A stretch of DNA of 64,000 bases, from positions 1 to 64,000 of the forward strand of contig NZ_JBOITM010000087.1 in the NCBI RefSeq assembly GCF_050717535.1. The letters run 5' to 3'. This stretch comes from Clostridium_AD sp050717535 (GTDB lineage Bacteria; Bacillota; Clostridia; Clostridiales; Clostridiaceae). Numbering within the stretch: position 1 is the stretch's first letter; each line of letters starts with the position of its first letter. A program made the translations under genes and the position numbers. A model generated the notes under the pieces. It saw only the letters and a list, made by a program, of their open reading frames with translations. It was not told the DNA's origin and did no database searches. This document shows positions 54,687 through 63,835 of this stretch, one piece after another.

Positions 54687-55342
54687 AATTTTTCCCCTCC
54701 CTGCAGGTCTGGAATATCTAAAACTCCATCTTTCATGGTTGGCCTGAAAAATAATGGTGACATCTCATTCTTAAAATCAATATCCCATAGCATAAAACCT
54801 AAATCTTTTTCTGAATTTACGTAAAAACTACTTAGATCTTCACCCTGAGCCAATTCAAAATTTACTGGGAATTCTCTACACCCAAAATATGGTCTATGAA
54901 AGCATTGACCTTTTGTTGCCCTTCTTAATCCAATATTATAATGTTTTTCCTTAGTATCCGTTTCTCCAGCTTTATCTGTTAATTCAAAGTGAGCTTCGAT
55001 ATAATAACAAACATCCCTTAATACAAGAGAAGCTCTTTGAACTATATCATCTGTACTCTGATAAAGTTTAACTTCCTTATTTCCCATATAGGCTCTTTTT
55101 ACAGTACTCATTGATATTTTCCCAAGTAGTTCATTTCGTCTAATGTTTTCAAATTTTATAGGTTTTATTACAGTAATTTTATCTATTATCCATCGAATGG
55201 CAGGTTTCCAATAAATGGCTTCTATTATTCCTCTTGCAGCCGATGGTGTTATAACATCATAACTTACTCTCTCGACCTTCATTTCCGGTCTAGTAAAACA
55301 AGCATAATCTCCCCATATCTTTAATTTAATGCCATAAGCCAT
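54683..55342 (-). CDS. cas5: Type I-C crRNA-processing protein Cas5
   Basis: 219 residues. RAMP fold; N-terminus GIKLKIWGDYACFTRPEMKVERVSYDVITPSAARGIIEAIYWKPA is typical of Cas5c, which replaces Cas6 in type I-C and cuts pre-crRNA at the repeat hairpin. A possible catalytic triad Tyr/Lys/His lies around YYIEAHFEL and KEKHYNIGLRRA. It lies 33 bases behind cas3. Confidence 0.94.
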   Translation of the reverse strand: MAYGIKLKIWGDYACFTRPEMKVERVSYDVITPSAARGIIEAIYWKPAIRWIIDKITVIKPIKFENIRRNELLGKISMSTVKRAYMGNKEVKLYQSTDDIVQRASLVLRDVCYYIEAHFELTDKAGETDTKEKHYNIGLRRATKGQCFHRPYFGCREFPVNFELAQGEDLSSFYVNSEKDLGFMLWDIDFKNEMSPLFFRPTMKDGVLDIPDLQGGEKL

Positions 55343-55375
55343 AACTAAAATCTCCTCCTAACAACTTGATTTTTT

Positions 55376-57526
55376 CTAGATTATTAACATTTCTTTATTT
55401 CCTAATACTAATCCTGTGTTTTTATCATAAAATCCTTCCTTACAAGAAAGCACATAAAACCGTCCAGATATTATAGTTATAACACCTTCATCAATTAACT
55501 TTTTTAATTGTATCTCATGAATACTAATAGTATATGGCTGTAATTTTCTTACCTGACTATTTGGGTACTGGGTGTATTTTAGAGCCTCTATAATATCATC
55601 AGCAGCTTTATCAAAAGGTATTATTAAACTCTCTGTTTCATTTATTAACTTATAATCTTTTGCCGTTTTATTAAAATTAAATACTAGGTCTTTAGCCCCT
55701 TCTTCGAAATTTTCCATAATATTTTTCACATCAAGTCTATCTTTTTCCACATCATACAATAGATTAAAATATTCTGATATAGCATCTAATGATAATGGGT
55801 CCTCAAAATTCTTTAATACCTGCCTTCCGCACTCTGCTGTTCTACTTTGAAACATAATAGCTTTACCATAGTCTTCTGTAGAATTAAAAACATAAACTTT
55901 ACCTTTATCTAGTTCCCCTTCTCTGTTACATCTCCCTGCAGCTTGAGCTATGGAATCAATTCCTGTAAGACTTCTATAAACTACTGGAAAACTAATATCC
56001 ACTCCACATTCAATTAATTGAGTTGAAATAACTTTACAAGACTCATGATTTTTTAATTTAACTCTTATTTCCTCTAATATCTCGGTTCTATGCTTAGAGC
56101 ACATTTTTGCACTTAAGTGAAATAAATTTTTCTTCGGTAAATGCTCATATAGCTTTTGTGCATGATTTCTAGTATTAACGATGACTAATACCTGATTTAA
56201 TTCATTGATATTTGAAGCCAGTTTTTCATCACTTAATTGTTCAATAAACTCAACCTCAACTCGATTTAGTGCTTTATATAATGTTTCAGGGTTATTTATT
56301 ATTTCTATGGGCTCTTGAGATAACAAGTTTTCTGGAAAATCAGGTTTAGTAGCAGTAGTCAAAACTACACTTGTATTATAATTATTAACAAGCTCATTAA
56401 TAGCAGCTAGTGAAGGCTTTAAAAACTTAATTGGTATCATCTGTGCCTCGTCAATAATAACAATACTATTTGATATATTATGAAGCTTTCTACACCTGGA
56501 ACTTTTGTTTGCAAAAAGAGACTCGAAAAATTGGACATTGGTAGTTACTATTATTGGAATATCCCAATTTTCAGATGCATACTTTAGTTTCTGCATACTA
56601 TAAGCCTCTTCTTTAACTCCATTTCCATTTATGCTAAAATCAAAATTACTATGATGCTCTAATACACTTTTTTCGCCAAAAATATTTTTATACACCTTCG
56701 CATTTTGTTCAATAATACTAGTATATGGAATTACACATATAATTTTTTTCATGTTATTGTACTTTAAATGTTTAAGTGCAAATGCCATCGAAGCCAATGT
56801 TTTACCCCCACCTGTAGGTACTGTGAGACTAAATAAATTTGTCTTTTGCTCTGCGGCTTTTACACAATCATTAAAGATTTGTTGACGATAACCATTTAAT
56901 ATACTTTTAACAACTTTTTTACTCTTATCTTCCATATATATATCAAATTTTTCAGTTAAATCAGAAAAACTTTCATAACCACCTCTGATATTGTCTTTAT
57001 CAATCTGAATAAAATCTTCTGTATCTAAAAAGTCCGCATCAACCAAAGAAGAATATAGCATTCTTATAAAAAATCCTACCGTAAAACCACCATTTCCAAA
57101 TTTATTCTTTGGTATTTCTTTCATTATTTTTGATTTATCTATTTTTATTTTCTTTTCATCATATTCATAATTTGGTATCTTTTTCTTAAATCTAAGCATT
57201 AGTCCACCTTCTTCAGAACCGTAATCCATCAAACCTGAATGATGACCAGATATAACATAACCTAACAGTATTTTAAAAGTTTTACCAAGCAATTTTTCTA
57301 CTACAAGTGCACCGGCTGTTGAATGATCTACTTTTTCCCCACCTTTTAATAGCCTGTTTTGAAACTCAATGCTATTTTTACCAACGTCATGTAATATTCC
57401 ACAAATAAACCCCAAATGTTCTGCACCAAATTCTTTAGAAAACATTGCTGATAATTCACCCACATTTTTTAGATGCTCCTCAACCGTTTGATATTGCCCT
57501 TCTTCATTTGAATGCGCATAGTACAA
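55376..57526 (-). CDS. cas3: CRISPR effector helicase-nuclease Cas3
   Basis: 716 residues. N-terminal HD nuclease (conserved His-Asp ILHDVGKNS at 44-52, DHSTAGA and SGHHSG), then an SF2 helicase with Walker A PTGGGKT, Walker B DEAQ (IIDEAQMIP) and motif VI AQAAGRCNREG. It degrades DNA marked by Cascade. The start is TTG at 57526, 8 bases after GGAG. First gene of the cas operon. Confidence 0.95.
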   Translation of the reverse strand: MYYAHSNEEGQYQTVEEHLKNVGELSAMFSKEFGAEHLGFICGILHDVGKNSIEFQNRLLKGGEKVDHSTAGALVVEKLLGKTFKILLGYVISGHHSGLMDYGSEEGGLMLRFKKKIPNYEYDEKKIKIDKSKIMKEIPKNKFGNGGFTVGFFIRMLYSSLVDADFLDTEDFIQIDKDNIRGGYESFSDLTEKFDIYMEDKSKKVVKSILNGYRQQIFNDCVKAAEQKTNLFSLTVPTGGGKTLASMAFALKHLKYNNMKKIICVIPYTSIIEQNAKVYKNIFGEKSVLEHHSNFDFSINGNGVKEEAYSMQKLKYASENWDIPIIVTTNVQFFESLFANKSSRCRKLHNISNSIVIIDEAQMIPIKFLKPSLAAINELVNNYNTSVVLTTATKPDFPENLLSQEPIEIINNPETLYKALNRVEVEFIEQLSDEKLASNINELNQVLVIVNTRNHAQKLYEHLPKKNLFHLSAKMCSKHRTEILEEIRVKLKNHESCKVISTQLIECGVDISFPVVYRSLTGIDSIAQAAGRCNREGELDKGKVYVFNSTEDYGKAIMFQSRTAECGRQVLKNFEDPLSLDAISEYFNLLYDVEKDRLDVKNIMENFEEGAKDLVFNFNKTAKDYKLINETESLIIPFDKAADDIIEALKYTQYPNSQVRKLQPYTISIHEIQLKKLIDEGVITIISGRFYVLSCKEGFYDKNTGLVLGNKEMLII

Positions 57527-57935
57527 AATTTCGTCTCCTTTCTTACAATATTTATTATTAATTCTAATATTCTACATTTACATACAAATTCCTTTAATCT
57601 AGTTAATTTAAAACTAACTTATAATATTGAAACTTCTTGTAAATGCCTACATTTTTCTATAAAAAATAGTTCCATTAAGCTCCTCTGTATACTTTGTCGA
57701 ACTAAAAATAAAATTTGAATATAACATTATACTAACGTACTTTATATACTTAAACATCCTTCTTTACACTCAAAAACTACAACAACTACGTTCTCTCATT
57801 AAAGTGTAGTCAAAAACAAATGTATTCTGTTACAGTTTTAATTGCCTTTAACTTGCTGCATAAAATCCCAATCACAATGAATGTAAATATCGTCTTTATA
57901 AGTAAACGTTTACTATTCTATTTGCCATTTTTTGA
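57527..57935 (-). promoter_or_regulatory. Upstream region of the cas operon
   Basis: A minus-strand TATAAT (57726-57731) with a weak -35 TTTAAG 17 bp away (57749-57754) is the best cas promoter candidate; the resulting leader would be about 200 nt. An 18-codon frame (57619-57675) lies in that leader behind AGAGGAG but only four bases away. Nothing else recognisable is seen. Confidence 0.4.
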
Positions 57936-58580
57936 TTATCTTTTATATTTATCTATAAATTCTAATATTGCTAAAGAAATAAGATCCTTTTGTTTTTCCT
58001 TTCTGTCCTCCGCAAATTTAGAAAATTCATCTGCTATTTCTTTATACATTTTAAAGCTCCTGGTGATTATTTCCCCATCTAATTTAGAATTGTTTATATT
58101 AATGTCTGGAATGTCTATTATATTAGTGTTAGTTTGTTTCTTATACAAGTCTACCATTTCTTTTAACTCTCCTGTTAATGCCAAAAGTTCACTAAATTCC
58201 TGAGGTAGTTGTAAAGTATCCTTTGGTATACTTTGAATTTCCTTTGAACTACTTACGGTAGTTTCTTTGTGTACCTCTTGTTTTACCAATGGCTTGGGTA
58301 AGTTTACTTTATCACTACTTTTGTATACTTCAGTATTAAAAAAACTCATTTGACTATTATCAGTAGTATAAAGAACTTTTGATTTATTATATTTTATACA
58401 GGTATCTTTAATTGTTTCTGAAAAGTCTTTTCTATTTATTCCAAACTGTTTTATGAACTTATCTGATGAAATTTTATCTTCTTTAATTATATTTTTATTA
58501 GCAACTGTATTTTTATTTATGGCCAAAGCTATGTCTTTTAATTCTTCAATTGTTAAATCTACTTTTTTTGTTATACCCAT
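57936..58580 (-). CDS. Hypothetical protein with C-terminal ribbon-helix-helix-like segment
   Basis: 214 residues. The N-terminus is charged and helical, the middle is Ser/Thr/Pro-rich and probably disordered (about 85-135). The last 45 residues (KLDGEIITRSFKMYKEIADEFSKFAEDRKEKQKDLISLAILEFIDKYK) have the strand plus two helices of ribbon-helix-helix DNA-binding proteins common on clostridial plasmids. Three AAAGTA-type repeats lie just upstream (58601-58632), suggesting autoregulation or partition. Exact function unknown. Confidence 0.6.
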   Translation of the reverse strand: MGITKKVDLTIEELKDIALAINKNTVANKNIIKEDKISSDKFIKQFGINRKDFSETIKDTCIKYNKSKVLYTTDNSQMSFFNTEVYKSSDKVNLPKPLVKQEVHKETTVSSSKEIQSIPKDTLQLPQEFSELLALTGELKEMVDLYKKQTNTNIIDIPDININNSKLDGEIITRSFKMYKEIADEFSKFAEDRKEKQKDLISLAILEFIDKYKR

Positions 58581-58600
58581 TTCCTATCCCTCATTTTTCA

Positions 58601-58632
58601 AGTTTACTTTTAAACTACTTTTGTTTACTTTA
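58601..58632. repeat. Tandem AAAGTA-type repeats, operator or partition site candidate
   Basis: On the minus strand AAAGTAAAC, AAAGTAGTTT and AAAGTAAAC follow each other with a period of about 10-11 bp, directly before the ribosome site of the ribbon-helix-helix-like gene. A second copy of the block lies at 58301-58330 inside that gene. Confidence 0.55.
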
Positions 58633-58685
58633 ATTATGTTCTATATAAATTTAATAATTCCTTTAAAAATAAAAAAAGAAGGTAG

Positions 58686-59255
58686 TTATTTACCCTCTGA
58701 TGCTTCATACTCTTTAACCAATTTATAAAATGTATTTCTTTTAAGACCTAACATATGCATAGATTTAGTTCCTGTTAGTTCTCTTATCTTGTACTTACTA
58801 TACACTTCGTTCCAATTCACCGGGTACTGTATAACCTTTCTACCCTTATATACTCCATTGTTCTTTGCTATTGCTATGCCCTCTCTTTGACGTTCTAACA
58901 TATTCTCACGTTCAAAAGTATTAATTGCCCCTATCATAGTTAACATTAACTTCCCTGTAGCAGTATTAGTGTCTATATTCTCTTTACTGCTTACTAGATG
59001 TATCCCTTTTGCCTGTAACTGCTCTACTATTTCTAATAAGCCTTTGGTGCTACGCGCTAGTCTATCAAGACTATGTATATATATTGTATCGCTTTCTCTT
59101 GCGAACTCTACTATCTCTTTTAATTTAGGTCTATTGATATCCTTAGCACTTACCTTCTCTATAAACCACTTATCAATATTATATTTCTTTAATCCCTCAA
59201 CTTGTCTCGCTTCATTCTGATCTACAGTAGATACTCTTACATAAGATATATTCAT
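58686..59255 (-). CDS. Serine recombinase (resolvase/invertase family)
   Basis: 189 residues from ATG at 59255, nine bases after GGGGAG; an in-frame TTG at 59264 touches that site. Catalytic Ser9 in SYVRVSTVDQNEARQ, the arginines in HSLDRLARSTKGLLEI, and a C-terminal DNA-binding part ending KSMHMLGLKRNTFYKLVKEYE. The size is that of plasmid and transposon resolvases or DNA invertases, not of large serine integrases. It probably resolves multimers of the element. Confidence 0.88.
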   Translation of the reverse strand: MNISYVRVSTVDQNEARQVEGLKKYNIDKWFIEKVSAKDINRPKLKEIVEFARESDTIYIHSLDRLARSTKGLLEIVEQLQAKGIHLVSSKENIDTNTATGKLMLTMIGAINTFERENMLERQREGIAIAKNNGVYKGRKVIQYPVNWNEVYSKYKIRELTGTKSMHMLGLKRNTFYKLVKEYEASEGK

Positions 59256-59695
59256 ATATAACAACTCCCCCTGACTTCATTCATATATTTTATAATATGT
59301 GTTTATTTAAAATCAATGACTAATGTAAATAGTTGTTTATTAATTATAAAAACAATCCTATATAAATACATTTACAGTATTTCGTAATGGACTGTTTAGA
59401 CTATGCTCTAAACAAACACCTTATCCCGCAAATCATATTAATTCAAAAGCTAGTTTAATTTATACAACTATAGTTACCTTGTTTTAATGGAAATAGTGCT
59501 TACTTTTATGACATAGTTTGATTATTAGACGACATAACAATTGAAAGTACAAACAATGGTCTTTAAAATTTATTAATACGGTAGTATGAATTAGAATTTT
59601 TTTGTCAAGATTATCGTGAAAAAGTATAATATATGCTAGAATTAATTAGTGTATCATGCGTTACACTAGATATCCTGGAAAGAGGGGAAAACTAT
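59256..59695. other. Intergenic region with a TAATACGGTA site
   Basis: No coding sequence recognised. A TTAATACGGTA motif at 59573-59583 recurs further right. The plus-strand gene that follows has AGAGGGG before its ATG. Confidence 0.4.
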
Positions 59696-60169
59696 ATGGC
59701 GGGAAGAAGCATTGATAATGAAAAATTTATACAAGAAAATCTTCACAAATATTTTCAGAAATTATCTTCGGTTAGAGAACCAATTGTTTTAGTGTTAACT
59801 ATACACTTATATACTGAATTCTGGATAAATAAGTGTATAGAACTTTGCTCACCAAAACCAAAAGAAATTCTTGATAAAAATTTTGTTTTTTCTACTAAAC
59901 TCATGCTTGTTTATAATATGGGGTTAATACCAGAGCAACTATATCTTAATATTAAGAAACTTAATACACTTAGAAATAAATATGCTCACAACCTTGATTA
60001 TGATTTTACAAAATCAGATTTGAACTATATATATTCTGATGGTAAAAGTGTTTTAGAACATTTACAAGGTGAGAGTGACTGGCGCATTTTTATGTTAATT
60101 GGAGCTTCGACTTTTGAATGGATGGCAAATCATGTTATAAAAAATTATATGACGGATATAATTACATAG
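59696..60169 (+). CDS. HEPN-like hypothetical protein
   Basis: 157 residues from ATG at 59696, behind GAGGGG (the frame extends upstream without support). All-helical pattern; LRNKYAHNLDYD (about residues 104-115) gives Arg-x4-His, the catalytic pattern of HEPN RNases and of toxins in HEPN/MNT pairs. No nucleotidyltransferase partner is adjacent. Function could be anti-phage or host-takeover, or non-catalytic. Followed by a terminator. Confidence 0.55.
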   Translation: MAGRSIDNEKFIQENLHKYFQKLSSVREPIVLVLTIHLYTEFWINKCIELCSPKPKEILDKNFVFSTKLMLVYNMGLIPEQLYLNIKKLNTLRNKYAHNLDYDFTKSDLNYIYSDGKSVLEHLQGESDWRIFMLIGASTFEWMANHVIKNYMTDIIT

Positions 60170-60206
60170 TGCATGCTAATTTAATTGTATAAATTAAACG
60201 ATTCCT

Positions 60207-60247
60207 AAAATACCGTATTATTCTTAAAATGAATGTTACGGTATTTT
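60207..60247 (+). terminator. Terminator after the HEPN-like gene
   Basis: AAATACCGTA and TACGGTATTT pair around a 16-nt loop, followed by T residues. Confidence 0.65.
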
Positions 60248-60409
60248 TACGTCGTACTTCAAATACTAACTATACCTGCAAAAATAACAGTATTAATAGT
60301 ATATAAAGCTATTATAATGCACAACATCCTAATATCATTAAATACTAGATAACTATATTTAAATTATATAGTACTGATAGTAAATAAAGAATGGATAAGA
60401 GGTGGTGTT

Positions 60410-60610
60410 ATGAAAGTAGAAACAATTATAAAAGAAGATGGAAAGACAAGATATATATCAGTAAATGATAAGGAAAAAATTATAGTGCCTGTAGTAAAAT
60501 TCATAAAGTATAGAGACAATGTGAGTGCTGCTTCCCCCTATTCAATTGTTACTGAAAATTTCTCCATTTCTGTTTTTAGCTCTGCCTTTTGTGTTAAATC
60601 ATGGTCATAA
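60410..60610 (+). pseudogene. Tyrosine recombinase N-terminal remnant
   Basis: Good ribosome site (GAGGTGG). The first 35-40 residues (VETIIKEDGKTRYISVNDKEKIIVPVVKFIKYRDN) resemble the opening of clostridial XerD-like recombinases, but the usual continuation into the SAM-like domain is lost and the frame ends after 66 codons. It looks like a decayed integrase of the element. Confidence 0.55.
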
Positions 60611-61049
60611 ACCAGATATTATTTGTACCAGTTAAAAACATCGGAACCATACTTACATTATGCAAATACCCTGTTTGACTATGACATATTTAAATTATAA
60701 AACTTTAGCATTGCCATAGTACACCTATCTGTAGTAAACACTTATTAATACACTCTAATACTTTGCTTTGAATTTAGCTATACCAACTCTTTAAGAGAAT
60801 TAATACGGTACTACAGATAAAAGCAACTAAACTTTAAATAAATTGTTATATCTAGGCATGCACTATTTATAGACTTTTTTAATAAATAATCTTATATATT
60901 CCTATATAATAAAAGTGTATTAACCGTATTAATTGCCTTTGATGTACTTATACTACTAGCTTTATAGTAATACAGTTAGTAGCACTTACCGTATTCTTGG
61001 CAGTATTATTAATACACTTTTTTCTAAAAATAAGCCTGTATTTGTATTA
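60611..61049. other. Repeat-bearing intergenic region, possible replication or recombination site
   Basis: No gene recognised. It contains TAATACGGTA (60801-60810), AACCGTATTA (60922-60931) and TACCGTATTC (60987-60996), and several TATTAATACAC variants, all in AT-rich sequence downstream of the primase gene. Confidence 0.45.
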
Positions 61050-63191
61050 TCACTTTACACTTCTTATCCTATTGTTTCTTTCCGATTGTAGATATGCTCT
61101 TATTTTTGCCGTGTTATAAATGCTTGGAGGCAATAAATATTTCCGTCCGTTACTGTCAAATTTTATATTGCTGTTTGTCTTCATCATTTTTTTAATAGCT
61201 TTACCTATTATCACTACTGACTCATTACCATTTAATATGTTTCCTATTTCTGTACAGCTTATTTTTTCCCAATAGTATGGATCATTGATATCCCATTTAA
61301 ATAAATCTTGAAGCTTAATTTCTATAGCTGTTTTAACTTCAAACAATTCATTATTACTATTAACTACATTTAACTCTGTTTCATCTAAATAATAATTAAT
61401 AGTATTAGATTTATAAAGCAAATATATTTCTCCCCATAATTGGGTTAAATTTATATTGTGATCAACATTAATTTTATTTGCACTTATTACCCAATACCGT
61501 CTGTTTCCTGTGGTATCTCTCAAGAATTCTTCATCATTTACAGTTGCAAAAAAACAAGTTAAACGTGGAAACTTTTTTGAAGTTATTGAGTATGGTTCTC
61601 TGTATTCATCTACTGGCTCCGTAAAAAATTGTTTTAATTCTGCTTGATCTTTTTTTAAAGTCGCATCCATTTCTCCTAATTCAGTTATCCAATATTTTGT
61701 TACTTTCGCTACACTGTCCTTGTCGCTTGGGTCGACCTTTGAACCTGTCTTTACCCAATCCGCGTTTGGAACTATTGATCTTATCCATCTTGTCTTACCT
61801 ATTCCTTGCTCTCCTTGCAATACTAAAATACCTTCCTGGTTATTTAATCCATAATTGCTTATTGTATGGATTGCATTTAAAAGCCATTTAGTTATCAATG
61901 AATCATTGTTTTTTTTATTTCCAGCACCTTGTATGGTGTCACATAACTCCTGTATTCTGCTTCTGCCATCCCACACATTAGCACTTACTTTTAGATACTC
62001 CAATACTGGGTTAAATTTATTTTGACGTGACATCGTTTTTATGAAGTCCCAAACATCATTTTTAAATAAAGTAAAATTATTTATGCAGCATAATGTTCTT
62101 ACTTTTGTTATTACACTATCAATATCATCTTTATCTAATTCTGCTCCTTGAATTTCTATCTCTCGACTTAATTCATTGTAACGAACTGTTATACTTTGGC
62201 TCACCAATAATGAATATAGATTTTCCCATACTTTTAGTGGATATTCCTTTTCCTTATCAGTTCCTTTATGTGCAATACCCAATATTTTAAATTTAGGGTT
62301 TTTCTTTATGTCCCAACTATCATTTATACAATTTTCAATGTCTTTCTTTATCTTTCCACCTTTTATCCAATCAGAAATATCCTTATTATCTCCTAATTGA
62401 TTTAAGCCCTTTAACACTGGAACTCTTAAAGATTTAATATTTGCTTTTAACAATATATTTTTTGAATATAATTTTTTCTTTTCTCCTACTTTTCCTGTAT
62501 CGCCCAATAAAATAATATTTGCATTCTCTAATTGATTTAAATTGATTTTGTTTACATTGTTTGCCTTTGGAAATGTAGTTGCAGTATATCCCATACTATT
62601 AAGTGTATCTGCATCTTTTTCACCTTCAACTATGAAAATATACCTATTGTTTTCAATACTTCTCTTGACCTTGATGTCTGCATATATACTAATAAATATT
62701 TCTTCATTGAATTTGCTTTCAAAGGTGACTACTGGTTTGCTACATCTAAAATCAAATATTAATTGTTTGAAAGTTTTATCACCTGATTCACTATTTTTAT
62801 ATTTAATTTTTAATGACATAACATTATTAATACTTGTTGTGTAAATATAATGTGCATTGTATTCGTATCGCTTATCATTCTTAGTTGTATATTTTTCTTT
62901 ATTCATTAGATAATTAAGTATAAATTCTTTTGTTTTTGAGTGAACCCCTACAACTTCCTCAAAAGTTTTATTTTCTATCTTCATTATAAAATCTATAACA
63001 TCACCACTTTCGTCACAACCAAAGCAATTGTATATTTGCTTTTCTATAGAAACACTAAATGATGGTGTCTTTTCACTGTGAAAAGGACATAATCCAAAAT
63101 ATTCTTTTCCTACTTTTTTTAATTTTACTGTTTTGGAAATGACATCTATTATATTATTTTCCCTTTTGAATTTTTCTGCTAAATTCTCCAT
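61050..63191 (-). CDS. Primase-helicase: CHC2 zinc finger, Toprim, VirE/VapE-type ATPase
   Basis: 713 residues from ATG at 63191, 8 bases after AAGGAG. The N-terminal DnaG-type zinc finger is near residues 35-60 (CPFHSEKTPSFS...CFGC). A Toprim-like core carries FIVEGEKDADTLNSMGY near 187. The C-terminal virulence-associated-E ATPase has P-loop GEQGIGKTRW near 450 and LTCFFATVNDEEFLRDTTGNRRYWVI. Such fusions start replication of phages, satellites and integrative plasmids. Iteron-like repeats lie about 100 bases upstream. Confidence 0.85.
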   Translation of the reverse strand: MENLAEKFKRENNIIDVISKTVKLKKVGKEYFGLCPFHSEKTPSFSVSIEKQIYNCFGCDESGDVIDFIMKIENKTFEEVVGVHSKTKEFILNYLMNKEKYTTKNDKRYEYNAHYIYTTSINNVMSLKIKYKNSESGDKTFKQLIFDFRCSKPVVTFESKFNEEIFISIYADIKVKRSIENNRYIFIVEGEKDADTLNSMGYTATTFPKANNVNKINLNQLENANIILLGDTGKVGEKKKLYSKNILLKANIKSLRVPVLKGLNQLGDNKDISDWIKGGKIKKDIENCINDSWDIKKNPKFKILGIAHKGTDKEKEYPLKVWENLYSLLVSQSITVRYNELSREIEIQGAELDKDDIDSVITKVRTLCCINNFTLFKNDVWDFIKTMSRQNKFNPVLEYLKVSANVWDGRSRIQELCDTIQGAGNKKNNDSLITKWLLNAIHTISNYGLNNQEGILVLQGEQGIGKTRWIRSIVPNADWVKTGSKVDPSDKDSVAKVTKYWITELGEMDATLKKDQAELKQFFTEPVDEYREPYSITSKKFPRLTCFFATVNDEEFLRDTTGNRRYWVISANKINVDHNINLTQLWGEIYLLYKSNTINYYLDETELNVVNSNNELFEVKTAIEIKLQDLFKWDINDPYYWEKISCTEIGNILNGNESVVIIGKAIKKMMKTNSNIKFDSNGRKYLLPPSIYNTAKIRAYLQSERNNRIRSVK

Positions 63192-63282
63192 CACTCTTAC
63201 TCCTTTGTGAATTGTGATAATTTTTCTGTCTTTTTCTTGATTAGCTAACTAACCTTATATATATCTTAGTTAAATTTTAATT

Positions 63283-63326
63283 AAATTTAAATGAAATTTA
63301 AATGAAATTTAAATGAAATTTAATTA
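63283..63326. repeat. Tandem 11-bp iterons upstream of the primase gene
   Basis: Three exact copies of AAATTTAAATG (63283-63293, 63294-63304, 63305-63315) and a fourth degenerate copy (63316-63326). The 11-bp period puts all copies on about one face of the helix, as in origin iterons or operator arrays. Confidence 0.75.
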
Positions 63327-63373
63327 AGGAACCTTTAATGAAACTCACACATATAATGAATGCGCTTTATATA

Positions 63374-63835
63374 CTATTTATTATTTTTAATTATTTCACT
63401 ACCCTTTTTAATAACTTTATATTTTATACTTTTATTTTCAATCTCTTCTAATAACAATTTGTATTTATTTTGATATTTTTCTATTTCATTATTATATTTT
63501 AGTTGTTGCTGGTTTAATTTATTATTCAAATCCTCTTTTACTTCTGCTACTTCTAATTTAACCTTTAATTCATTTTCGTTTTTTATCTGCTCCAATTCTT
63601 TATGATGATCTTGTGGTAACTTCTTAATGGCCAAGTTTAGCTGGTTAATGTTAAAATCCTTATCTTTAAATTTTTCTACAATTAAATAGGAAAACTTACA
63701 TTCATATTGTTTTAATCCTTTATACTCCTCTACTTGGTAGTTAGTATTAAATATTATCCAAGCATAAACTAAAAATTTTTCTATATCATTATTGAAAATT
63801 CTTCTTGTCTCTTCATTAAAGCTATTAAAAAACAT
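63374..63835 (-). CDS. Coiled-coil hypothetical protein of the element
   Basis: 153 residues with ribosome site AAGGTGA. The N-terminal half is aromatic-rich (VYAWIIFNTNYQVEEYKGLKQYECKFSYLIVEKF). The second half is a long Lys/Glu/Asn-rich coiled coil (about 75-140). No known motif. It lies upstream of the primase gene in the same direction, so it may belong to the replication module; function unknown. Confidence 0.6.
   Translation of the reverse strand: MFFNSFNEETRRIFNNDIEKFLVYAWIIFNTNYQVEEYKGLKQYECKFSYLIVEKFKDKDFNINQLNLAIKKLPQDHHKELEQIKNENELKVKLEVAEVKEDLNNKLNQQQLKYNNEIEKYQNKYKLLLEEIENKSIKYKVIKKGSEIIKNNK

Noticed and set aside
57619..57675. 18-codon frame in the cas3 leader as a regulatory uORF
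   Set aside because: The ribosome site is only four bases from the ATG, and the peptide has no attenuator-like feature; kept only as a remark.
57820..58203. 127-codon plus-strand frame opposite the ribbon-helix-helix-like gene
   Set aside because: Shadow of the minus-strand gene, with no ribosome site.
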